This document shows, piece after piece, positions 1 to 12,500 of a stretch of 64,000 bases of DNA; the stretch's first letter is position 1, and every line of letters starts with the position of its first letter. The stretch is taken from NCBI GenBank assembly GCA_013397935.1, contig VZRN01000659.1, positions 516,803-580,802 of the forward strand, in the 5' to 3' direction. The notes under the pieces were generated by a model, which was not told the DNA's origin, did not search any database, and saw nothing but the letters and a program-made list of their open reading frames with translations. The stretch is from Dasyornis broadbenti (Eukaryota > Chordata > Aves > Passeriformes > Dasyornithidae). A program made the position numbers and the translations under genes.

Positions 1-372
1 TTTTGGGCTTTTCTCAATTATGCAAACAAACCTGTTCCTCTTCAGTAAAGGAAAACAATTGATCAAACTGAAGCTTACTTGGCATTTTCCCACGTAAAAT
101 TAAAAAGTCACAGAGAATATGCTGTTTCTAAAACCACTGTCTTCCTGGGTGTGCCTTCACCCACCATACAGCATGCAGATAAAGATCTCTACAAGGACTG
201 AAAACAAGCACCAGGGATACAGCAGAGGTTGACAAGTTACTGAGGTCTGAAAAGGAAGAGCTGACCTCTCTGGTAATTACACAACTACAGAGCCAGCAAG
301 ATAGTGACAAACATTCAGAGACTCCTGTGAGGATGATCTGCAAGTAAATAACAAACAGTACAAGCAAATTAC
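1..372 (-). other. RASA3: Start of the intron after RASA3 exon H
   Basis: This is the 5' part of the next intron on the minus strand, beginning with the donor at 371-372. The expected next exon (beginning near PVSASAAHILGE in human) is not present here in any frame. I saw no repeat. Confidence 0.85.
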
Positions 373-529
373 CTCAACATCTGCAGATTTGAGCAGGACA
401 TCTCTCAGGGGACTGTAATAGTCTGAGGAAAAAACATGGTCCTCTGTGTAAACCACATTTAACCTTAAGGAACCAAGGTCATCAGGTTTCAATGACTTGT
501 TACCATTATCTCTGGGCTGCAGGAAATAC
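373..529 (-). CDS. RASA3: RASA3 exon H, exit of C2B into the Ras-GAP region
   Basis: This is the longest exon here, 157 bp. It completes Trp (TG|G) and adds 52 codons, from [20 protein letters not shown] to [12 protein letters not shown], about residues 264-315, ending in phase 0. WYFLQP closes C2B; the rest is the conserved lead-in to the Ras-GAP domain, whose arginine finger lies in exons below position 1. The acceptor is catatcag and the donor GAG|gtaatt. The acceptor is weak in pyrimidines, but the exon is unambiguous from its sequence. Only 503 bp separate it from exon G. Confidence 0.96.
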
Positions 530-3500
530 CTGATATGCAAAAAATAAGACAGAAACTTTGTGCTGGAACACAAGATTATCTCAGGCTATACATAAGCATA
601 CAGAAACTGTACAGATACACAGAGTATTTATATATGTATCAAACGCTTGAGAGTTCTGAATCAGACTTCGTAATTAGGTTTTCCAGTCTATTTTGCAATA
701 ACTGAAACATGGGAAGTTCTGAACATAAAGATTTATGTAGATATGATTAAAAACCCACACACTAAAACCATAGCACTGCTGATGAACTGCAGTAAATAAT
801 ATCATAAAAACAACGTATTGTAACTCCCACATGCAACAGAAAGGGAGACTGAAACCTCTAATCATATTATCAAAACTTCTTGTTCTTACACTTGTTAAGA
901 TTACTTTGGCTTGCTTACAAAAAAGATACAGATTAAATCCATTTAAACTTTATCACATAGCAGTAATTACTCTTAAGTCTTTAGAGCAGACATATGTTTC
1001 TACTTATTCTCCAAAAGAAAAATGTCAAATACCATGCTTCGTAAGAACTAGACTGTCGGAGAAATTTCAAAGGGAGTCTCAGTTCTCCTAGAAACTCATC
1101 ACCAAACTTCAAATTACTTGCATTCCAAAGATCAACCCTGTAATAAAAACAAATAATTAAAAAATATTAAGAGATTTAAAAATAAGAACAAAATCCCAAA
1201 AATCTTTTTTTCCAAATTTGTTGGGGTTTTCCCCCTCAAGTCTGAGTTAGAAAGACTTGAAACTGTACAGCAAAGGTTTCCAAACAGTAAAGAGATAATC
1301 GTACCTTAGATTTCTGAAGCCCTACAATTCACCTCCATAAAACATTAGTGAAAAAAAGAATTCAAATTAACTTTTTCTCATCTGTACTGTTTCCACTGTC
1401 CTAATTGATAAAGATTCAGAGGGCTGTCTGGCTATCCCAGATAATGGATATATACAGGTAAAATGGACACCAGTGGAAAAAAGTCCGAAGTTATTTAAGG
1501 ACTCCATATTGTCAGTCCCTGTCTAATCTGGGATTACTAACAGCTAAGTGGCATCTTTGCAGTTAGGCTGAATGTCTATACAGTTCTTCCTAGTTTCTAG
1601 CTCCCAGGAAGATTCCTGTGTCAAGCATACATATTTATGGCACCTAAACTAGTTCTAGAGAGCTATTCAAAGCCTTTGGACAGTTCTCCCAATCTGTATA
1701 ATCTATGTATTGGCTGAAGCTTACACAAATTTTGGCACTCAGTCCCTCACATTTGGGAAGTCCTTGTATGTGTGTCCAGATGATCCTTTCTTCCCTTTCA
1801 TAGGCTCTTTAACATTTGGATGGAAAATAACTGCACTGAGATTCAAAGCAAAAGTACTGGTGTCCAATCCAGTCATGTAGGTGATCACCACCAATACCCA
1901 CCTTGAAGCAAGGGTTTCAAACTCCACGGTAGTTGTATGTATTTTAAGGTTTCCTCTAAGAGCTATTTTTATTAAAAAACAAGATCAGCTGATTCTTTTG
2001 CAGCTAAGTGACAGCCTGAATGTGCCTTAAACTTTGGGTAGAAAAGAGGTACACAGGAAGAAATACAGCCTTTCAAATAATGACAATTTTTAGAAGAGCA
2101 ACTTTAACTTGGATAAGGCGCAAAGTCATCCAGTCATGGACATATTTACACAATGCTCCTAGTGTCAAGCAAGTCACTGTGGACTGGCCAAGGAATAGAT
2201 GTTGACAGTCCTGTTAAAGGTTTATCCTATCTTATGCAAGCACAGAAGATGTTCCTTTTAAATCCTCCGAGCCTTGTATCTCTCAACAATGTCTCCTGTA
2301 TCAAGTGTCATACACGAGATATACCATCAGATCACACTGCATGCCTGCTAGGTACACTTCTTCAAACTCTGATCATTTGGACAGTATTTCTGCAGGGCAA
2401 GAATTCTCCAAAAGGAAAAAAAAAAAATCTTCCTTGAAAATTCGACCTCCTTTCTCCATATTTGGTGGGTTATTATCTTGCTAACGAGTTCAGACAGCTA
2501 AAAGCAGCTGCAGGAGGAGAGAAATCTTTAAGCCTATTTACACAGTCAAACTTACAACTTACCAAGTATTTACAGGCTACTGGTTTCTAGTTTATCCAAA
2601 CTCTTTCAAGATGCCAACTAGCAATAATACGTTCAAACACAGACTCCCAAAGGGTTTCCCCAGTTACAGAAAAAAAATCAGTGCAAAGGATCTGTACAAG
2701 AGGAACTAACAACTCAAAGTCGATCTCACACTACACAGTAAGCAAAGCAGACATGCAAATTCGGAAGTTATTGGTTTGTGCTCTTGGAGTACAAAGAATA
2801 CGCAGCACTGATTAAAAATCTTAATACGCAGACCTCGGAGTCTAAAAGATTACTGTTTCCCAAGATTTTTAAAAGGCAAAGTTATGACAAGTGTTATTCT
2901 GAAACTGGTCAGATTGTAGTCACAGAAAGAAATAAACAGCAGAGAGGGGGGAGGAGAAACAATGAATTCACCAGAACATCTGGTCCCCAAGTGTTGATAT
3001 GCCCTGCCTACAACTTCCTACACCCACTCAAAAAGAGAAAACTTTTCATAGCTTTAGAGAGAAATCATGAGAGACTAAGTCTCCTCTTTACCCTGTGGAA
3101 TTGTATTTTTCTCAGGAGAGAAAAACAAAACAAATCCCCAAACCCATAAATTGTATGATCTGTCCAGAGGGCATGGGGGCAATCTAACTCTTACTAAATA
3201 GAGTGGAGGAAGTGAGTGGGGGTAGAAGGGGAACCTGAGATGGAAACAAAAACACACTGTGCTACAGGGGACAAAAGCACTAAGAAGAATTTGCCCAACC
3301 AAGACGATCACTTTATCTGCTTTTGCCTGTTATTTAAGTGCTTAATATTTTCCCAGCTATTTTGCAAGTCTCTTCTCAAACTATTCATCTTTACCACACT
3401 GATATATTGGCTTTCAGGAATGACAGACTTTTCTGAAGCTCAGCTCCACATACATTATTGTTGCAGATGAGTCATTTGTCCAGAAAATATATGTAGCAAG

Positions 3501-6500
3501 TAAAACAACTGTAGCTTTAGAGTCCCGTAGTACAACATAAGAATCATTGAAATATTAAGCAATATATAACCACTGCACACCAATGTCTGGCATCTCCTTC
3601 AAACTATCCAAAAGTCTATCAGAGAACCCTAACTTTCATTTAAAATCAGTGCATGGTTGAGCATTACAGTTAAAAAGACTGGACTGGGACTCCTGAGATA
3701 TGCTGTAGTTGCCCATTTCATCACATACATCCCATGGAATTTGGGGCATGTTACTTCATATCTGCCTACACCATGCAAAGCTTTGCAGAAATATAGTCTA
3801 GAGCTAGGACTAGGTCACGTGATGTGCTGCAACACTGACGCCACCAAAACAGCTCAGCACTGCACCTGGGCCTTTGCTGTTTCTCCCATGAGTTAGCTGT
3901 GGGCTGTCCCTAAACCAGCTACCTTTGCACTGCCTGTCGCAGATGTTCTCTGTGAAAGAGCACAGCTCTTGCCTCTCTCACATATGAATAGTTTCCCTTT
4001 CCTGCCTCACAGAGTCATGGCAAACACAAATCTATTAATGGTCTTGTAGTGTTGTGATACTACATTGACAGGCTACATGAACCAGCAGGTGACTGTCAAA
4101 CCAGAACAGCCCTCAATCCATTAATTTGCGAACACAGATGTGTTTTTCTTGCTGGGAGTAAGTATTGTTCCCTCTTCCCCGTCTTCCCTCCTTTCCTTAT
4201 AGCCAGTTGTGCTCCTGAAGGAACTATAGAACCTTCTGGGAGATGCCTCACTGCCTCTCTAGTGAGAATACCTGGGCAGGGAGTAGGTGTCACTATTCTT
4301 CCTCCAAATACGAACATAAAGGAGAGGGGAATTTCTCACCACCTGATGCAGATACAGCAGTTACTGGGCATCCAGATCACCTGATGGCCTAAGTCTCCAA
4401 GTTTCAATGGTATGTGATGGTAAGACACACGTGACACTTTAAAGTTTTGCACCTCCTATTGCTTTCTCTCCACTCTTTATACTCACCTGTCCCCACAGAT
4501 ACTGCTGACTGGCCTCAATAGGTTTCAAAATAGCATTAAGAATGTGGCACAGGGTGGGGTGGGATTGTTTTGGTTTTGAAATCAAAATTGCTTTTTGTCC
4601 TGTACAACTGATTTCACTTTGATCATACAACATCTTGCAATAAAGGGTTAAAGTTTGGAAGGCAAAAGAGAAGAGAAACTGTCTCTGCCCCCTGAAAAAC
4701 TCTGAGTTCAAGAGTTTCATTTCAGAGAAGAAGGACCTTATATAAAGTTGCTGAAATTAAGTGATAAAAGAAAAATACACCCTTTAACTGAGAGCATCCA
4801 GAGCCTCTGAGCTGTCCTGGGAAACTGAGGGAGGGAGGAAGAGAGGAAAGGGGAGACCAGACATAAAGGCTGTGCTTAATGACAGCTGTGTATTAGTATA
4901 CACACAGTGTACATAGGATACAAAGGAAAATAATAAGGATCTCTCCTGCATCAGAACCAGCACACACATTCAAGATTTAATCTACAGGACAGTGGAGGAA
5001 AATAAACATACAGATACAGTGACAAAAACTCATCCTGATTTATCAACACAAGAATCACGCTTACCACTTTGAAAACAGAGTCTACTACAAAGTTACACAA
5101 CTTTGGAAGATGATTTTGTACTAATAATGTATTTTGTATTACCTAATCTCCATTTTGTCCACTTCATCAACATCTTCAATGTCAAAGTGGGATTTCTTGT
5201 TGTAGCTACTGGGTCTTGTAACCTAATAAAAAGGAGGAGACTTTACCAGCTTGACCTGATACAGAAACATTCTGATGTAACTTCTACAAAGCTTTGGAAG
5301 ATATTTCACTACCAGCAGTGACTTCAGTCCTTATACTGAAAACATTAATGCAAGTAAATAAAACATGTTGACTAAACAGATTACTGACTATACAAAAGTG
5401 GTGGTTACACAATCATATCCAACAGTAAACAGACATTCCATAATTTTTTTACAGAGGAAGACCACCTTTAATATTACTACAGCACTTTAAGTTTACATTG
5501 ACAACAGAAAAATACCACTGAAAGGAACACCACTTTCATAATCCATCTAGGGAAATAGAAGGGCAATTAATATTTGGGTTTTAAATACAGCTGTACAAGA
5601 TGCCCTGAAGTACTCTGCAAAGGGTGGGGGAAGAACCAAAACCACCCTTAAAAACATTTTGCAGTGTATTAAAATTGGGAAGTTCTTCCTGTCCTGATAT
5701 CCTGGAAATCAATTTAACCTGCCCATACAACAAATATTGAGCAGATCAATTGCCCCAAGAGACCCTAGACTATATTATGCATATCAGAAAATAGAAGCAG
5801 CTGCACAGTTCACCAACCATATTTGCAAGACTGATTAAGAGGAAAGCACAGGCAAAGAGAAAAAGGAAAAAGGAAAGAAATATAGACCATTAGCATAAAA
5901 AGTTTTTGTACAAACATTTCTTAAAGTTTGTTCTCTAGTGTGATTATAAAAAGACTTTGATGGTTGTATTTTTGCATAGTGTTTCAGAAACTTGAGAAAA
6001 AGGCTACCCCACCCAGCTAAAACCACAGCAGGAACTGATCAAATGCAAGGGTGTATGATGATGTGTGGGTTCAGCTCCTGGTTGCACACAGAAGCTGAAC
6101 TTTATTGTAGGTTTGAATATGCTTGTGGCTTAATACTTCCCACTCACAAAAACTGGCTTTTATTGTAAACTTGACTACTTGGTTTTGTACAGCACATGAG
6201 ACAGAAATGACAATAAGGGAGGCAATGATATAGTTGCCTAAGCAGAGAGGAACCAGAAAACAATCCTGGGCACAGACACATGTGTATGTGTGAGGCAGGC
6301 AACACTTTCATGGTGATATATAAAAACCAAACGGTACAACTAGCAGCACCGGAGATCAAATGCTCCAGACTAATGGAATGAAATGCACCTGGTAAGCACC
6401 AGAGCACAGTGGATTTAAATAGTGTACAACTTCAGCAGTTAAGCACAAATTTCCTCACACTAGCCTTTCAAATGTATCACTGTTTCAGCAAATTATCTTA

Positions 6501-9500
6501 CATGACTGCAAATGATATTTTCTACTACCACTGTGAAGCTAATGGTCTAATTTTTAACAAGGAAGCAAACTTTTAAGTCTCTTACTTATCTGTAACACAG
6601 GAATTGCTCAAAAAACCTATAGCACAGGTGTAACTTATGGCATGTCCCTTTTAAGCAAACACTTTCCAAGAAGTTTTGCTGGAATCTGCATGTATGACAT
6701 CTCTCTGTTCACCCATATGACTGCTTAGTGTTCACATTAATACAGCTCAAGAGTGATACTCCTAAGGAGATAGCTGTATGGAACTGGAGATGAGGAAATT
6801 CCCAGTCCATGATTGAACCAGCAGACCCATAACATTGTACAGAAACAGGGGCACAACTCTGCTGTGTTGGGCCCTTCCATCTGGCAAAGCTGGCAAGCCA
6901 TTTATCAGCTGGTCAGGTTTATTCAGCACGTGCAGGTTTACAGACAGGTTCCCCATAACTTCCTGTTTGAGTTCCTGTAAGAGGACCCTTTTTCTGTAAC
7001 TGCACACACTGCAACTGAAGCAGTGGTGAAAATAGTTCTTAACTATCAAGTTTCACTCACAGCACCTCTTAAATAAGTCCTTCTATTTCCCAAACCAACA
7101 GTAAGCTATTTTTCATTTAGAAAATTAAATCTGTGTGACTTTTTGGTTGTAGAAAGGAAGGCACCCATTCACTGTCTTTTACAGACCAGCTTCTTCCTTG
7201 GAGGTATGAACGATCAGTGTGCTAGCAGGCTGCAGGAAAGCTGATGAAGCTGTTTGGAAGCAGAAAGTGGCACTGCTGTCAACAGCATGAATCTCTCAGC
7301 TCCACAGGAATTGGAGCACTTCTTTGCATGCACCAGGCACAGGTCTGCCCACGTCTCATTAGTAAATATATCTTCCAGTCATAGCAGTTCTACTGAACCT
7401 TGTTCCTTGAAGACATTTAGCCTGATATGCACTAACTACTCTCAAAATGACATAAATCTATGATGGCTCTGTCTGCACTAAGGGTATGTTTGTATTTCAG
7501 AGCTCTGGCTGAGTCAGTCATTTTCCAAGCTCTGCTCTTACCCCCACAGAATTCATTTTGCTCTGAGTTAGCAGAACAACTGGGGCATGGTCTTGAGTTC
7601 AGGTTTTGCTTTTGCTGGTGCCTTGCACCCAACCCAGCTCTCAACAGAAAGGCAAGCTAAGCAACTCCAGATGGAAGATGCTTTGTTTCTCTCCTTTCTC
7701 TCCCAGTATGGCACCACCTGCCAAGTTCAGTGTTTAAATACCATACATTCGCTGGCTTTGCAGCACACAGAAGGCTGAGGAATCAGGTGAAGTTTCTGTG
7801 GCTTACAGTCTGAATCCTGGACTACAACCTCATTAAAACGTTCTCACTGACAGGCTCCCCCAGAATTGCCTATGTTAAGAATAAGGAAGCCCATTTTTGT
7901 TTATTTACATATAGCATCACTCTTGTGTCACTGCCCAAAACCACAGTTCTTGGCCAGGTGATGCACTGAAATCCTGGGTAAAAACAGGCACCTCAGTGCA
8001 GTTGCAGCACTTGATCTCACAGGATCTGTTAACTGTGCCCATGCAGCAACTCCACAGAGTCTCATGGAGCCAGGAGGCAGGCACAAAAGCTCGCTGCTAG
8101 CAGGGCAGTTATATTCTAGGATGATATGTGCTGGGTTAGCAGAGCAAAGATTACCTTAGATAGCTATCCCGGCCTACCCTCATGGCTTCCAGCCCTTCAG
8201 GCACTGCAGAAAGTGCTCCAACCAATAAGGAACTTGCTATATCTGTTCCTCATATCCAAACACATTACATAAACAAGAGCATATTTCTGCTAGTATGACA
8301 GACTTTAGATTAGTCAGTACAACTACTGGCTTCAAGGCAAAGATGCTGGTTTGCAGAAGGAGAGGGAAGACAGCAGTGTCAAGAATGACACATGAACTTC
8401 AGATCTGCATGGTGCAACAGCACTTGTAGGGCTCCTCTCTCCCCAGCTCTCCTTCCTGATGTGGCTTTCTGTATCCCAGAACTGATTCAAGAAACCACAT
8501 CCCTAGGTGCCATCTCTATGCCAGCAACAATTTCTAATGCAAACGTGACCTGAATGATGCAAGCCATACGAGCAGCAAGGCCTTTCAATCTATGCCAACT
8601 GCACTGTGCTACTCTGGCTTTTTTACATCAACTTTATTATTCCAGATACTTTCTTGAGGTGTCTACTGAAATAGAACAGTGAAGCATAGACGAGGACTAT
8701 GATATCCAAGAGAAAAAGAGAATGACACACATAATTTAGAAGACAGAATGAAAAGTTTCATGAGGGATCTAAATTATAAACATATGCACATATATGTATG
8801 GACACACCACAATTAGAGCTACTCTTGCCAGAAAGAACCAAAATGAGTACTTTCATAGAAGTAACATTTTATCTTAACTGGACCTGTTGAAAATGCTCTG
8901 TATAAATAAAGCTGTAGAGGTTTCACCCACTTGGAGAAAAAGCACTAGTATTGCAGCAGACTGGTAGACAGCCAGAACAACCCATTTAAGTATATTTTTC
9001 CTCTGCAGTTTTCAGTCTTCCTAAGAAGATAACCTTCCTCCCATTGACTGGGAAAGACAGGGTGGAGCAGCTATAAAAACACAGACTAAAAAAAAAAGTA
9101 ATTTCTCTGCATGTGTGGTTTGTTTGGGGTTTTCTTAACTCATTTTTAACTGTCCTTTTTGAAAACTCTAGTGGGGTAACTTGTGATTAAGTGTAAAGCC
9201 TGTTGCTCAGAAGTGCCCAGCTTGAAGCTTTTCCTACGGAGCACCTGAGGTGAAGCAGGATACTGCTCCTTCAGCAGACGGCCAGTCTGAGCCCGGGTAC
9301 TTCTTTCCCCTGCACCATGCTTTGAAACAGTCTTCAAAGATGACAGCTGGCACAACATGGAGCAGGATGCTGTGCCAGCTATCCACAGTATAGTGTTTCA
9401 GCTTATCACCCATTCCTTTGAAATACCAACCTCAAAATAAAACACTTCATCAAAATGTGGATTGTTGGTCTTCTTTTTAACTTTAGTCTTTTTGGCTTCT

Positions 9501-12500
9501 GATCTGAATTAAGGAAACAAAATAAACAAAAAAAAAAGGTTAAGAAACAACATTAGTAGTAGTGTGATCCTAGAACAGAGCTACTGAGGAGCAAATAGCC
9601 ATCCACTTGATTTATCTGATAAAACTGGAATGCCATGTGGCTCCAGCACAGAAAGGCACAGACATTTGCACACATTTAAGAGAGAGATTCAATGCATTCC
9701 TATTTCTCTAAAGTGGCAGCAATCACAGTTTGCTATCCTATTTTAAACACAACTCCTTGAACCCTTATTCTCTCACTTGCTTAACACAGCAAAATCTTTT
9801 ATATCTACAAAGCAACTGGCAAGAATGGGGCTCTGAGCAGCAACATTTGGACAACGGTCTCAGTAGTCTTGATGTGACTCAAAAATTCCTCACACTCTGA
9901 AAACAAAGGAGACAAAGACTAACATAGCTATTTCTGTGATTTATATTTTATAATTCTGGTCTGAAAAATCAATCACTTTTCAGTGACAATCAAAAAATCC
10001 AGAATGATTTCTTCAGTAAGAATATTTTTATTGCTATATTACCACTCCTTTCCCTGCAGCGCTAGCAGCACTTAGTTAAAGTTACAGTGGTGAATTATCA
10101 TGAGCAGTGCGGTGCAAAAGTCTCTATTTCTACTGTTCTGTAGGAGTTAGATGTGGCAGACCTCCTCCCAAACACTCAGCAGGCCTCACCAAGCCCAGCA
10201 CTGCCCATTCATCCCCTACGGGCCATGCCATCCGCCTGTGCTTGCCTTTTAGAGCACAGACATTAACTGCTTGGTGCTGGGCTCCAGCCAGCCAATGCAT
10301 TTCTCACAGGCCAGCCAACAGCTGTCTGATGGCTTCCAAATGTTATGAACCTATGCTTGATTTGTTCTCGCTACCTCTACAAGAGAAAAGCTCTGTGCTG
10401 TCCTGTGCCACCAATCTTACCCTACAGCTCTGCAGGCACAGATAAAACAGACGCAGATGGAGACGCATCAGCCATGTGGAAAACTGACCTACTAATCATT
10501 TCATCCCAGAATCTATCGTTCATTTCTCATGCACCAAAGCTGCTTAGATGGCTTGTAACTGCTTAGATGGCTTGTAACTGCTTATATTCACTGGACTACT
10601 CTGTATTTCATAGAGGTCAAGTAAAGCTGGATCTAATTCCCAGTGCTGCTACAGACTTGCTGTGTGATTTGAATGGGCCTGTCCACCCGTATACAATATT
10701 CTTCCATCTATAATACAGGCACAGAAAGAGTTTTGGTCAGGAAGTCTGATGACTCTAAATACAAATCACACAATAAACAGCAGGACATTTGTTGAAATTT
10801 TTATGCTTGGCATTGCATAACTGCAGCTGAATAAAGCAGCTTTCCTACTCTAAAATGAGAAGCACTGGAAAATCCAGAGAGGAGAATGATGTACAGATTA
10901 AGAATATCCCACTATTCCTAGGAGAAGCTGAGAGATAAGAGAGACTAATCTCCTCCAGGACACAGGACAGATTGCCAGCCCCATCTCATCAGTCACACTT
11001 GCCAATCAACCTCTTTACAGATAAACCCATTTGGGAGGGGACTGGAAAGCAGGATGTAGAACAGCAGACGATTAAGGCAGCACAATTACAAAGCAGTGAA
11101 TGGGAATAAGCTGCATTGCTGCTTGCTTGAGATAGGAGGCAAGCCTTCTCTCCCACCAAAACCCAGATAGGAATAGGATAAGGCTGTGCTCCTTATTCTG
11201 AAGAGAGTACATTATCAATAGTCATACATTATCTAGACTGGGGGTGTAGGGAAGCAGACAAAGGTAAATTTGGACATTCAAGGGTTAGTCAAACAATCTC
11301 CTTACAGTTTCAATAACAGCCACCCAGTCAGTCATTTGAAACAAGTTACAGGCTTAAAACAAAGTGTGCAAGTCAAATATACAAGTCATTAATGGAGATA
11401 AGGCACAACACACCTAGACAAAGATAAAGAATACAGATAGGCTCAAAGACTCCCCTGCATGCAAGGTAAATATTTGTCAAGAATGTTTCCCATTTATAGT
11501 ATTTTCAATTAATTGTTGTAAAACAATTAATTATAAATAACTCATGCTACCAAATCCGATTCTTTGAGGTCACAGCAGTGCTGTTTTGTTTCTAAAATGA
11601 CACAGACATAAAAGATGACTAGATAAGCAGAAACAAAACAGTGACATCCAACAGTACAGAAAATTTTTATAACAGATTGGAAAATTGAATCCCAAATTTA
11701 AACTGAAGAGTATTATGCACATTCACTAAAACCTCAATCCAAATTTTATCCATGCTATTATGTCTGCATATATCAAATTACAGGACTGTGCCATAGAGGG
11801 TTTTTGACATACACATTAATTTGTCACACCTTGAAAGTGAAGACACTCTAAATATTCACATGCAAATGTGCATACTCGGCAAGATGTTGATGTATTCAGA
11901 TTTCTCTTCCACCCCTGCCCAAAATTAGGCAATAAATTTGCTCAAAAACTGGCCTCCAACTGTGAGGTGAGAAGACGCATAAATTAAGCCTAACCACAAA
12001 TTATATACTCTGGGATATTCAAATTATTCAGAGATTATTCAGATCTTTACATAAATCAAAACTGAAACAAGCCTCAAATTACTTACTCTAGCATAATTCA
12101 GTAGCTCATACCCATGCCCCCCCCCCCCCCACAACACTTAACATATTCTAGCAGTGTCTAAATACTCCCAGCTGTCCATCTGAGAAAGCAAATTTCTAAT
12201 AGACAAAGGAAACAGAAACCATCCTTATAAAATTAAAGCTTTTGAATGTGCAATACTTGCCTGGAGGGTCCTGCTAAGGTAACAGTGGCATAGGGATCAC
12301 ATTGCCCATTCACAATGGGCAGCCCTTGGCACTCTAAAACTCTAGAAAAGAAGAAAATTAAGGCAAATAAATTAATTAAATGGAAAGAGACTGGAGGGAA
12401 AATAAAAGCAAAGCATTTTCATAGTTCCTTTTTCATAATACTTTACACTAGGGAATTGAAATGTCACTAAGCAGAAACATTTCAGTTATACCTGAACTTG

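Larger units (their letters stand above)
9504..12260 (-). other. RASA3: RASA3 intron D-E, 2.8 kb, GC-AG type
   Basis: A phase 2 intron of 2757 bp that starts with GC (12259-12260) and ends with AG. It contains a C14 run at 12117-12130, a GATA-motif group at 11165-11627, an AT-rich hairpin at 11507-11532 and a 19-base tandem duplication at 10540-10584. No coding sequence is seen. Confidence 0.9.

Noticed and set aside
1..372. Search for the next exon (PVSASAAHILGE region)
   Set aside because: Not present in any frame. A short open stretch ending in EEEQ before gtttgt near position 32 has no RASA3 similarity.
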